DNA of 9,148 nt from NCBI GenBank assembly GCA_013817135.1, contig JACDDF010000054.1:1-9148 (forward strand). Reading direction: 5' to 3'. The notes below the pieces were generated by a model. The model was given only the letters and a program-made list of their open reading frames with translations. It did no database searches and had not been told where the DNA came from. The stretch's first letter is position 1, and every line of letters begins with the position of its first letter. This DNA comes from Nitrospirales bacterium. GTDB lineage: Bacteria; Nitrospirota; Nitrospiria; Nitrospirales; UBA8639. The translations under genes and the position numbers were made by a program. Shown one piece after another: positions 1 to 6,133 of the stretch.

Positions 1-72
1 CCCCATAATAATGTGGACGGACAGGATGAAAAGAACGACCACGTCCGTTGCCCCGCGTGTTAGCTGGGACTC

Positions 73-97
73 GACGACGAGCGGCTCATTCGTCGTC
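73..97 (-). terminator. Hairpin spanning the stop codon of the 402-residue gene
   Basis: GACGACGA (73-80) and TCGTCGTC (90-97) form a perfect 8-bp inverted repeat with a 9-base loop that contains the TGA stop (86-88). It is stable, but no T-run follows on the minus strand, so a classical intrinsic terminator is not shown. It may only reflect the Gly-Asp-Asp-Glu codons at the gene end. Confidence 0.3.
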
Positions 98-1294
98 TCC
101 GTACCAAAGATCCTCAAGCATGTTCAATAGTTGTTGATAGAGGGCTACTTGAGCCTTGGCCCAGTCTGACCGCGTTCGTGGATGGACCGCGCCCGTGAGA
201 GCCGCGTAAGCTTCTTCGATTTGCTGATTCTTGGTTCGTATCTCGGCCGGTGACCCGTGATCTACATCGTGGCGCGCCGCGAGCCGCAAGTGCTTGAGTC
301 GCCACAGGCCGTCAAGCCTTTCCGGTGGGTAGGAGGCAGTGAGTCTGGCGGCTGCACCCGATCCTTCGTACAGGAGAAAGTATAGGTTGTCGACGATACC
401 GTTGAATGACTCCTCGTCTACGGCGACGCGCGATGGAATCAGTGCGCAGGCCAAGAAGCCTTTGTTCGTTGGTTTGAATGTGGCTTCTTTGCCTTCACGT
501 TCAGCTTCCACGTTAAGATTGTAGACGACCTGTACGAGACCGGCTCCCAAGGTGGCTATCGTGGCCGCGTTAGTCTCCTGAACCGCGTCCTCGACCTCCA
601 GTTCTGCATCGGTAAGGTCGAGCGACTCCAATTCAGAATCCAGCTCGCCATAGACGTTCGTCGGGGTCCACGGCTCCAAGAGGGTGGACGCGAGGGCGGG
701 ATACGCGAGGGCGCCGAGTTCGAAGCCCGTGTTCACAAGCGAAGCTAGATCGGCGGCGGAATCAATGAGACCGAGTTGATTCCGCTTGATCACGTCGGCG
801 GCGGTGATCGCCGAACTCAAGCGACCTTCTGCAAATGCCTGAAAGGCACGGGTGTTTTGCAGCATCGCGTCGGCCAAGGAGACATTCAAGTGGCCAAGGT
901 CAAGCAGCGTCTCGGGTGCGACCAGTGACTCCAACAGACGATTGGTGGAAAGGTCGATCGCTGGGCTTGCGGAGAACTTCTCTAGTAGGTCCTGTAAACG
1001 GGATTGATTCTCAGCTAGCATCTCGACGGTTGGTAGGTTGAGGCGGGTCAAGTTCTTTAGGGCATCGAGATTCGGGTTCGCTGCAAGCATTTCCTGGGTA
1101 GTGGTGAATGCATCCAAATAGCTCGCAGGCAGCGCAAAGTGATCTCGGAGAGTGGCCAATTGGCTGAGGTGGTCTTCCAGAAACGGTGGAATGACTTGAA
1201 GTGTGTCGAGTTGAGGGCGAAGTTGGTCCAGCATTTTCTGGAGTTCTCTCTGTTGCCAGAACAAGTGGTCAAATGGGTGCTTCATGGTCTTCAC
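86..1294 (-). CDS. Protein of unknown function with C-terminal HEPN-like motif
   Basis: I do not recognise the full protein of 402 residues. Roughly the first 330 residues are mostly helical and leucine-rich, with an acidic stretch at about 217-240 and no signal peptide or membrane segment. Near the C-terminus, residues 341-346 read RHDVDH inside LRLAARHDVDHG. This fits the R-x4-H signature of HEPN domains, which are often RNases in toxin-antitoxin and phage-defence systems. It is followed by a helical tail (about 355-397) like those that close such domains. The RNase role is an inference from this motif. The open frame begins with GTG at 1294, exactly abutting the insertion sequence; ATG at 1285 (residue 4) is an equally possible start. 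Neither has a clear Shine-Dalgarno in the present arrangement. The gene has lost its original upstream region to the IS, so it may be silent or driven from IS sequence. Confidence 0.7.
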   Translation of the reverse strand: MKTMKHPFDHLFWQQRELQKMLDQLRPQLDTLQVIPPFLEDHLSQLATLRDHFALPASYLDAFTTTQEMLAANPNLDALKNLTRLNLPTVEMLAENQSRLQDLLEKFSASPAIDLSTNRLLESLVAPETLLDLGHLNVSLADAMLQNTRAFQAFAEGRLSSAITAADVIKRNQLGLIDSAADLASLVNTGFELGALAYPALASTLLEPWTPTNVYGELDSELESLDLTDAELEVEDAVQETNAATIATLGAGLVQVVYNLNVEAEREGKEATFKPTNKGFLACALIPSRVAVDEESFNGIVDNLYFLLYEGSGAAARLTASYPPERLDGLWRLKHLRLAARHDVDHGSPAEIRTKNQQIEEAYAALTGAVHPRTRSDWAKAQVALYQQLLNMLEDLWYGDDE

Positions 1295-1297
1295 TAG
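1294..1297. repeat. Left copy of CTAG target-site duplication
   Basis: CTAG lies at 1294-1297 and again at 2139-2142, directly outside the matching inverted repeats. A CTAG duplication is typical of IS5-family elements. The assignment is slightly ambiguous, because the 19-bp sequence beginning TAGGGCG is itself repeated in inverted orientation, so a TA-only duplication with longer terminal repeats also fits. Confidence 0.65.
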
Positions 1298-1313
1298 GGC
1301 GTGTTCACAATTA
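1298..1313 (+). repeat. Left terminal inverted repeat of the IS
   Basis: GGCGTGTTCACAATTA, the exact reverse complement of 2123-2138. The match extends outward through the TAG/CTA bases but not further inward. It contains the -35 element of the transposase promoter. Confidence 0.92.
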
Positions 1314-1332
1314 ATAAATCTTCAGGTATATT
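1304..1332 (+). promoter_or_regulatory. Transposase promoter (-35 inside the left IR)
   Basis: TTCACA (1304-1309, five of six matches to TTGACA) and TATATT (1327-1332, five of six matches to TATAAT) are separated by exactly 17 bp. They are followed after 28 bases by a strong ribosome binding site and the transposase start. Placing the -35 inside the terminal repeat is common in small IS elements. Confidence 0.72.
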
Positions 1333-1360
1333 CCTCGCCATCATGAACCCTCTCTTGTGC

Positions 1361-1366
1361 AGGAGG
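1361..1366 (+). promoter_or_regulatory. Ribosome binding site of the transposase
   Basis: A perfect AGGAGG, four bases before the ATG at 1371. It fixes the transposase start. Confidence 0.8.
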
Positions 1367-1370
1367 CACG

Positions 1371-2125
1371 ATGGCGCGAAAGATGTTGCGGAACGACCAA
1401 TGGAACAAGCTGAAAGATCTGCTGCCGGGGAAAGCGACCGACTGTGGCGTCACGGCAGCAGACAACCGCCAGTTTCTGGAAGCGGTGCTGTGGATCATGC
1501 GCACGGGCGCTCCCTGGCGAGATTTGCCTGACGAATATGGGCGGTGGCACACGGTCTACATGCGCTTCTCGCGCTGGGCGAAGAAAGGCATTTGGCAACG
1601 GGTAGCCGACACGATCGCCACCGACCCCGACTTTGAGTGGGTGGCCATTGATAGTACGATTATCCGTGCCCATCAACATGCGGCGGGTGCAAAAGGGGGC
1701 AGCAAAATCAAGCATTAGGGCGCTCACGAGGTGGCCTGTCTACTAAAATTCACACCGTAGTGGATGCGTTGGGCAATCCGGTGAAATTTCTACTGACTGG
1801 AGGGCAAGCGGCGGATGTAACGCAGGGGCCACTGTTGTTGGCCGAGTTGAGGGGGATTGGGGCGGTGCTGGCCGATAAAGCCTATGATGCCCAAGCCGTC
1901 CTAGATGGTGTGGAGCAGTGTGGAGCTCAGGCGGTCATTCCGCCCAAAGTCTCGCGTCTGATCCAACGCAGCTATGACCGGTATCTGTATCGAGCTCGAG
2001 CGGACATTGAATGTTTCTTTCAACGGCTGAAACAATTTCGTCGTCTGGCAACCCGCTATGAAAAACTGGCTCAACACTTTCAGGCCTTCCTCGCCCTAGC
2101 GGCAACCGTTATGTGGCTACTCTAA
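1371..2125 (+). CDS. IS5-family transposase in two overlapping frames
   Basis: DDE transposase that cuts and joins the IS ends. The first frame (1371-1718, 115 residues) carries an N-terminal DNA-binding part and the first catalytic Asp in WVAIDST (residue 94). The second is in the -1 frame, open through the stop at 2125. It carries the second Asp in GAVLADKAYDA and the third-residue motif YRARADIECFFQRLK, a perfect Y-x2-R-x3-E-x6-K signature. Near 1704-1708 the first frame reads GGSKIKH-stop, while the -1 frame continues NQALGRSRGGLSTKIH, which is how intact relatives read. Adding one A to the AAAA run at 1704-1707 would fuse the frames. It may therefore be a one-base loss, or a product of programmed -1 frameshifting as in many IS427-type elements. 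An alternative slip point is the AAAA at 1691-1694, followed by GGGGG. Family assignment is firm; whether full-length protein is made is not. Confidence 0.88.
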
Positions 2126-2138
2126 TTGTGAACACGCC
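2123..2138 (-). repeat. Right terminal inverted repeat of the IS
   Basis: TAATTGTGAACACGCC, the exact reverse complement of 1298-1313. It starts at the last base of the transposase TAA stop (2123-2125 region), so the coding sequence runs into the repeat. Confidence 0.92.
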
Positions 2139-2142
2139 CTAG
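2139..2142. repeat. Right copy of CTAG target-site duplication
   Basis: CTAG directly outside the right inverted repeat, matching the copy at 1294-1297. Confidence 0.65.
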
Positions 2143-2147
2143 GCCAA

Positions 2148-2163
2148 CCCCCCCCAAAAAAAA
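2148..2163. repeat. Double homopolymer C8-A8
   Basis: Eight C followed immediately by eight A. Before the IS inserted, this tract (read as T8-G8 on the minus strand) lay eight bases upstream of the GTG start of the 402-residue gene. The G-run was then in a position to serve as a G-rich ribosome binding site. Such runs are prone to length change by slippage, in cells and in sequencing. Confidence 0.8.
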
Positions 2164-2224
2164 TATTTAATAGCGCGGGTTAAGAAGAGCGAAACGATGG
2201 GCTGGGCAATATTAGATTTTCGTC

Positions 2225-2249
2225 AATGATGCATTACTAAATCATCATT
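2225..2249 (-). terminator. AT-rich hairpin after the DUF4384-type gene
   Basis: AATGATG (2225-2231) and CATCATT (2243-2249) form a perfect 7-bp inverted repeat with an 11-base loop. It starts two bases past the stop codon of the minus-strand gene at 2252. The stem is AT-rich and not followed by a clear T-run, so it is a weak terminator candidate. Confidence 0.35.
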
Positions 2250-2251
2250 TA

Positions 2252-3658
2252 TCATAAGAATTTCAATAATGAAATCAACACACGGAGCGGAACCTTCTTG
2301 TCCGTCTCAGGATCGATCGCAAAAACGGCACCCGCTTCCCGTTCAATCAATAACTCTGTCATATCAACTTCACTTCCTAGCCATTGGCCCAGGTCATTAA
2401 GGGGAGTTGGGGAGAGCAACACGACCAAGTGAGAAGCAACCGTTTTCCCTGAGGGATTGGTTAATTGATCAAGTGAATATTCCACACGTTGAAATGATTT
2501 CACTTTGATCCCGCCTTCAGTTTTTTTCTTCTGTTCAGGGTCCATCGGCACCAGACTCTGCCACTCACCCTTGTCCAACGGAGCCAGCACATAGAGATAC
2601 CCTGACACGTTTGGTTCTACAGCCAATCGAATTTCCGACCAATTTCCGGTGACCTGCCGGATTTCCAACTCCTCATCTTTGCCCTCTTTCGTCTGCAGGA
2701 CAAAGCTGTAACGAATCCCTCCGGCCGTGTGCATGGCTGGACCATCAGACACATCTTGCTCCAAGGGGAAGGTCAACGTCTTCTTTTTGGGAGAGGGTTT
2801 TCCGGCTCTAGAAAGGCCCTCCTGAAAAGTCTGATCCTCCCTATCGTTATTGTTCTTCTCGCCAATCTCTTCATCGCCTAATGAGCCACTCGCTGCATAA
2901 AACAGTTCCTGAGCGCTCTGAAATGATTGGGTTGCCTCTTCCATAGCTTGAACGGCCATTCTGCCAGGGGCAGTGGGTTTTGGGACCTTATCCGCCATCG
3001 GTACTTCAGGAGCCTCAGGAACCGAAAAGGGCTGGACGGGGCGCCGGTCCTTAGACTGGATCAATGCTGAAGGTGCTGGTGGGGATTGAGGCACTTGTTC
3101 ATTTCCTCTTTGGCGCCTCATGGCTTGACCGCTTTCTCTCCCGTCGCTTTCCAATTTGGCCCTCAATTGACGCTCCCCATCAATTGGCTCCGCCTGAGTC
3201 GCTTTGGTCTCCAAGGCCTCCTTCTGTAAGGATGTCGTACGTTCATCAGAAGGTTTCTGTGTCCGAAATGAGAGTTCCTCTCTTGAGGAGGATTTCGCCG
3301 CTTCCTGTTCCTGACTGACCACCGGTCCCCATTCCTTTTCCATTTGCCAGCCAAAGATCAAAGCCAGACCCACGGCAGCAATGCTGCCGGTCCAGGCCAG
3401 TGACGACTGCTGCCTGAACCAGTCCCACCATTTTCCGCCCTTCTTGGCAACCCCGGCATGTTCTATTGTCTGCAAGCCAGCCAAAATTCGCTGGCGGGCC
3501 TCAGGATCAGCGAGCATGACTTTCAAGGCTTCTTCATCGGCCAGGGCATCGAAGAGAGTCTGATCGTTGAGGGCAGCCTCAAATAATTGCCGCTTTTCTT
3601 CGTCAGTCAAAGTATTGGTGGCATAGCCGCCCAGCAGATGCTCCCAGGATGTGGCCAT
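2252..3658 (-). CDS. Single-pass membrane protein, DUF4384-like, putative anti-sigma partner
   Basis: 468 residues in three parts. Residues 1-80 form a helical N-terminal cytoplasmic domain (GGYATNTLTDEEKRQLFEAA, later DEEALKVMLADPEARQRIL). It is of a kind found beside ECF sigma factors, with no zinc-binding HxxxCxxC. A membrane helix follows at about 86-104 (SIAAVGLALIFGW). Residues 110-305 are a long charged, Pro/Gln/Glu-rich linker of low complexity. A compact C-terminal domain (about 313-465) contains VSGYLYVLAPLDKGEWQSLVP, like the DUF4384 fold with its Gly-Tyr-Leu-Tyr core. The ATG overlaps the TAA of the upstream sigma gene as TAATG, so translation is coupled. Known pattern: ECF sigma plus a membrane regulator whose outer domain senses a signal. 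I infer that the N-terminus binds the sigma factor and the C-terminal domain faces the periplasm. Substrate and signal are unknown. The coding frame is intact. Confidence 0.75.
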   Translation of the reverse strand: MATSWEHLLGGYATNTLTDEEKRQLFEAALNDQTLFDALADEEALKVMLADPEARQRILAGLQTIEHAGVAKKGGKWWDWFRQQSSLAWTGSIAAVGLALIFGWQMEKEWGPVVSQEQEAAKSSSREELSFRTQKPSDERTTSLQKEALETKATQAEPIDGERQLRAKLESDGRESGQAMRRQRGNEQVPQSPPAPSALIQSKDRRPVQPFSVPEAPEVPMADKVPKPTAPGRMAVQAMEEATQSFQSAQELFYAASGSLGDEEIGEKNNNDREDQTFQEGLSRAGKPSPKKKTLTFPLEQDVSDGPAMHTAGGIRYSFVLQTKEGKDEELEIRQVTGNWSEIRLAVEPNVSGYLYVLAPLDKGEWQSLVPMDPEQKKKTEGGIKVKSFQRVEYSLDQLTNPSGKTVASHLVVLLSPTPLNDLGQWLGSEVDMTELLIEREAGAVFAIDPETDKKVPLRVLISLLKFL

Positions 3659-4209
3659 TATAAAACCTTCTCTCCGGTTTTCTTTTTGCTCTCACCAGCT
3701 TGAGAGATAGAGATTTCCCAGCGTCCTCCGATAAGAGCGAGAAGTTGTTTTCGACAGCGAGAGTCCCAGGTATAAATGGTGTTGATGGATCGCTCACCGA
3801 ATATCTCTTGAATTTCCGGGAAAGTGTGGCCTTGCAGTTTCAACCGGAATAATTCCCGGCAACGCTCACCCAGTTGCTGAAGCCCGTCGATCAATTGCCC
3901 CACCCGCTCTTTCTGCTCGGCCTGCACGGCTGGATCATCTCCCGGATCTGCAAGCGGCCGGACATCTATCGATTCCTGATGATATTCCCCACGTCGGAGG
4001 GTTTTTCGATGGAGATCAAGTATTTTGAACCGAAGAATTTGAAATGCCAGAGGGAGCAGTTCAGTTAATTTAATGACCTGAGGATATTTCTCGTGCAGGA
4101 CCATGAGAACCTCTTGAGCCAAATCTTCGGCCACCTCCCTTCTACCACGAGATGTCGCAAACGCTAGAATCCTTTCACGGAGTTGCCGGAGGATCTCCTC
4201 ACGGGTCAT
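3658..4209 (-). CDS. ECF-type RNA polymerase sigma factor
   Basis: 183 residues, normal for an ECF sigma factor. Region 2 is at about residues 8-70: AEDLAQEVLMVLHEKY is the core-binding helix, followed by LPLAFQILRFKILDLHRK for -10 recognition. A variable acidic linker follows (about 78-100). Region 4 is at about 108-163: LGERCRELFRLKLQGHTFPEIQEIF, then a helix-turn-helix ending in NTIYTWDSRCRKQLLALI, which would contact the -35. The C-terminal tail after 165 is lysine-rich and variable. It is the first gene of a two-gene operon and shares one base with the next gene (TAATG). ATG at 4209 has only a distant purine-rich GGAAAAGG 13 bases upstream, so initiation may be weak. No convincing promoter was found in the 260-bp upstream gap. 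Sub-group and target promoters are unknown. Confidence 0.88.
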   Translation of the reverse strand: MTREEILRQLRERILAFATSRGRREVAEDLAQEVLMVLHEKYPQVIKLTELLPLAFQILRFKILDLHRKTLRRGEYHQESIDVRPLADPGDDPAVQAEQKERVGQLIDGLQQLGERCRELFRLKLQGHTFPEIQEIFGERSINTIYTWDSRCRKQLLALIGGRWEISISQAGESKKKTGEKVL

Positions 4210-4330
4210 CGGCGGATTACGACCTTTTCCGGTTGTTCATAAAAAGACAATCCCACTTCGAGGCTCACTTTGCTGGGTGATTCTCTGCGTATTGGGCAAA
4301 TTCCCAAAAGCCATAAAGTTGATCATGGTA

Positions 4331-4345
4331 ATGAGGGGCCCTCAT
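4331..4345. promoter_or_regulatory. Near-perfect palindrome upstream of the sigma operon
   Basis: ATGAGGG-G-CCCTCAT, a 7-bp inverted repeat around a single central base. It lies about 122 bp upstream of the sigma-factor ATG in the 4210-4469 gap. With no loop it suits a dimeric repressor or activator site better than an RNA hairpin. The rest of the gap shows no gene and no clear promoter. Confidence 0.35.
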
Positions 4346-4456
4346 GAATTCTGAAGCTTTCGGGTATTGTACCACTGGCTGGGAGTAGAGCAGAGAAACC
4401 TACAAAAGTGCGCACACGAGCCATCACGCAACAGGTGGAAAACCCAGAAGATGATA

Positions 4457-4471
4457 AGAGCAGAAGGCTCT
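4457..4471 (-). terminator. Short hairpin at the end of the hydrolase gene
   Basis: AGAGC (4457-4461) and GCTCT (4467-4471) pair over a 5-base loop and overlap the TAG stop (4470-4472). On the minus strand a pyrimidine-rich TATCATCTTCT follows. The 5-bp stem makes this a weak terminator candidate. Confidence 0.3.
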
Positions 4472-5305
4472 ACACTTTCTGCACTTCGAAATACAGAAGC
4501 GCGTGGTCGGAATATTTCCTGGTCCACGCATCTCGTTTCTCCGGAGTCGTTTCTTGTGGCCAACCGCGAATATCGATGTGGGCCGACCCAAAGGCCTTAA
4601 ACTGCAAATGGTCCGCCGCCACGACGTGATCGAGATTGCCAGGTGAGTAGGAGGACTTCGAACCCGGCCAGTAGGTCTCTGGATAGGATTTGGCAAGCAC
4701 CTCCATCTTCCGGTTTTTTACTCGTTTGTTCAGTCGTTGAACTTCTTCGTCCGCACTGACATCCCTAGTACTAAACGTCAGATTCATCCCCATCGTGTTG
4801 AGGTCCCCTAAAAATATAAAATTCGCTTGGTCTCCACTGCCACAGGCCCTATCCAGGACTTTTCGCAATTTGAGCGCCCGTTCGGTCTGGTCGTCCCGCA
4901 AGCCGAATCCTCGAGGTTCCGTCAGACTTTTTAAATGCAAAAACAACAGGGGATAGGCTTTTCCATCCACTCGAATTGTCAGCAAGGAACCGGGGCGCAG
5001 AACGGACCCAGCCGATTTAAATTCCAGCCGTTGAGTATAAAAACTAGAGAAGGTTCGTTTCACGCCTATAAGAATTTCCTGTGTTTGAGGCCCTTCCGTA
5101 ATATGAAACTGGTAGTTCGGCATCACGGTCACAATGGTGTCGTACACCGTCGAACTCACGACTTCAAACACCGCAACCACATCGGCATTTTGTTGAGCCA
5201 GATATTCGATAATGGGTTCAACCGGTTTTTTCGGCTTCGCCTTATTTTTGTGCATCACTCCGAATGCTCCACATTCCAAGACGCAACGGAAAATGCTTTG
5301 GCCAT
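4470..5305 (-). pseudogene. Endonuclease/exonuclease/phosphatase-family hydrolase, frameshifted near N-terminus
   Basis: A metal-dependent phosphodiesterase fold (DNase I / exonuclease III / sphingomyelinase superfamily). In the main frame I see the metal-binding Glu in VVAVFEV, a His in LFLHLKS, the GDLN motif in FIFLGDLNTMG, NLDHVVA, and the terminal SDH in YSDHALLYFEV: the full catalytic set except the first motif. That motif is in another frame. From ATG at 5305 the DNA reads MAKAFSVASWNVEH, the expected SWNV metal/phosphate motif, then runs to a stop. Restoring one T at 5263-5264 gives SWNVEHFGVMHKNK and joins the two parts into about 278 residues. AAGGAGG just before the ATG supports this start. 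The longer open frame beginning at 5348 translates the ribosome binding site and is not credible. No signal peptide; substrate unknown. Either a sequencing indel or an inactivating mutation. Confidence 0.82.
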
Positions 5306-5310
5306 CATCC

Positions 5311-5316
5311 CCTCCT
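5311..5316 (-). promoter_or_regulatory. Ribosome binding site that decides the hydrolase start
   Basis: AGGAGG on the minus strand, followed by GG and a doubled ATGATG. The second ATG (5305) has a spacing of five bases, the first (5308) two. Both lie in the frame that encodes SWNV, not in the frame of the long downstream part, which is strong evidence for the frameshift. Confidence 0.78.
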
Positions 5317-5485
5317 TGGTGACGTGTGATAAGACATGAAATCCCCACGTTTAGGCAGGTTGTATAATAAGTTTGGAAAAAGAGAAAGATCGATTGATGG
5401 GTCCAAAAACCCTCTCACGCTCCCTGTAGAAGAAAGGTCGGGTTGTCCAGTGGAGGGACTTATTGGCAGCAATCGGCTGGCACCA

Positions 5486-5514
5486 AAGAAAAAGCTTCTC
5501 ACCTCAAAGAGAAG
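5486..5514 (-). terminator. Intrinsic terminator of the CopD-like gene
   Basis: On the minus strand CTTCTC (5514-5509) pairs with GAGAAG (5500-5495) over an 8-base loop, followed by C and TTTTTCTTT. The stem starts within the last codons and includes the TGA stop (5506-5504) in the loop. The hairpin plus T-run is a reasonable Rho-independent terminator, though the stem is short. Confidence 0.5.
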
Positions 5515-5983
5515 TTAAATACGCCGCAATGAACAAAACGGCCAGGCTCAGACCTAAAATGGTTCGTTGCATCCAGACCACTTTGCCGGAAAGCATGAGT
5601 GGCTTCGCCTCCTGCTGTTTGCCTTTCACCGAAGCACCATAGGGATCGATAATCAGATCATGAACAAAGATGAGCCCTCCCACGACCGCGAAGACAAAGA
5701 GCTTGAGCATCATGATCAAGCCCCAACTGGTTTCAATACGGGCCGACCCGCTTTCATCCAGCAACTGAGACGCTCCGGTAAAGATCAACACCATGAGACT
5801 CACCCATCCCACCATTTTAAATCGTTGTCCCACTTTTTTGACCATCTCAACAGCTTCCATCGAAGGTGACTTGGCTTTGCCTTCAGTCAGGCTCGGCCTG
5901 ACCACGAGCTGAACAAACATCCAGCCACCAATGAAGGTAATAGCCCCTAACAAATGAATCCACGTGACGACATAGGCCGGCAT
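5504..5983 (-). CDS. CopD-like four-helix membrane protein
   Basis: 159 residues with four predicted membrane helices: about 4-28, 55-72, 88-108 and 138-157. The first helix carries WIHLLGAITFIGGWMF and the third ends in FVHDLIIDP. The placement of His10 and His108 in or at the ends of helices, and the IHLLGA...GG pattern, match the CopD / DUF2269-like family of inner-membrane proteins. Some of these bind copper or haem. Metal or haem binding here is inference; no CopC or copper ATPase gene is next to it. ATG at 5983 has a good ribosome binding site (AGGAGA, six bases upstream). It is transcribed alone, divergently from the exported methyltransferase, and ends in a hairpin terminator. Confidence 0.72.
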   Translation of the reverse strand: MPAYVVTWIHLLGAITFIGGWMFVQLVVRPSLTEGKAKSPSMEAVEMVKKVGQRFKMVGWVSLMVLIFTGASQLLDESGSARIETSWGLIMMLKLFVFAVVGGLIFVHDLIIDPYGASVKGKQQEAKPLMLSGKVVWMQRTILGLSLAVLFIAAYLTSL

Positions 5984-6020
5984 ATCTTCTCTCCTACAAT
6001 TTTTGATTCATTACCAAAAC

Positions 6021-6092
6021 CCTGTCATGATACCCACTGGACGGGGGAAAGACTACCGGAGAAATTGTCATATTCTTTCATCCCATGACAGG
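6021..6092. promoter_or_regulatory. Long-spaced 9-bp inverted repeat between divergent genes
   Basis: CCTGTCATG (6021-6029) and CATGACAGG (6084-6092) are perfect inverted copies separated by 54 bp, 63 bp centre to centre, about six helical turns. A third TGTCAT core sits between them at 6066-6071. The whole set lies in the gap between the divergent starts at 5983 and 6134. It may be a pair of operator half-sites or a looping operator controlling both genes. TTGTCA at 6065-6070 resembles a -35, but no well-spaced -10 follows. Confidence 0.4.
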
Positions 6093-6133
6093 AATAAGAT
6101 ATGGTTCCTTCAACAGCCTTGAGAGGTGATGCG

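Larger units (their letters stand above)
1298..2138 (+). mobile_element. IS5-family (IS427-like) insertion sequence
   Basis: A complete element of about 841 bp. Its ends are perfect 16-bp inverted repeats (19 bp if flanking TAG/CTA bases are counted), bounded by CTAG on both sides. Inside are one promoter, one strong ribosome binding site and a single transposase spread over two frames with all catalytic residues present. Size, end sequence beginning GGCGTGTTCACAA, target choice and transposase motifs fit the IS427 group of the IS5 family. Matched ends and intact duplication point to a recent insertion. It landed at the first base of the GTG start codon of the neighbouring minus-strand gene. 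Confidence 0.9.

Noticed and set aside
1341..1727. 128-residue minus-strand open frame across the transposase
   Set aside because: Antisense to the well-supported transposase; no motif and no ribosome binding site.
4935..5339. 134-residue plus-strand open frame opposite the hydrolase
   Set aside because: Antisense shadow; the minus strand encodes the catalytic motifs of the EEP family.
5306..5348. N-terminal extension of the hydrolase starting at 5348
   Set aside because: It translates the Shine-Dalgarno region (RHQGGDDG) and bypasses the SWNV motif that lies in the neighbouring frame.
5363..5368. TATAAT-like sequence on the plus strand in the gap upstream of the hydrolase
   Set aside because: No gene follows on the plus strand, and no -35 with suitable spacing was found on either strand.
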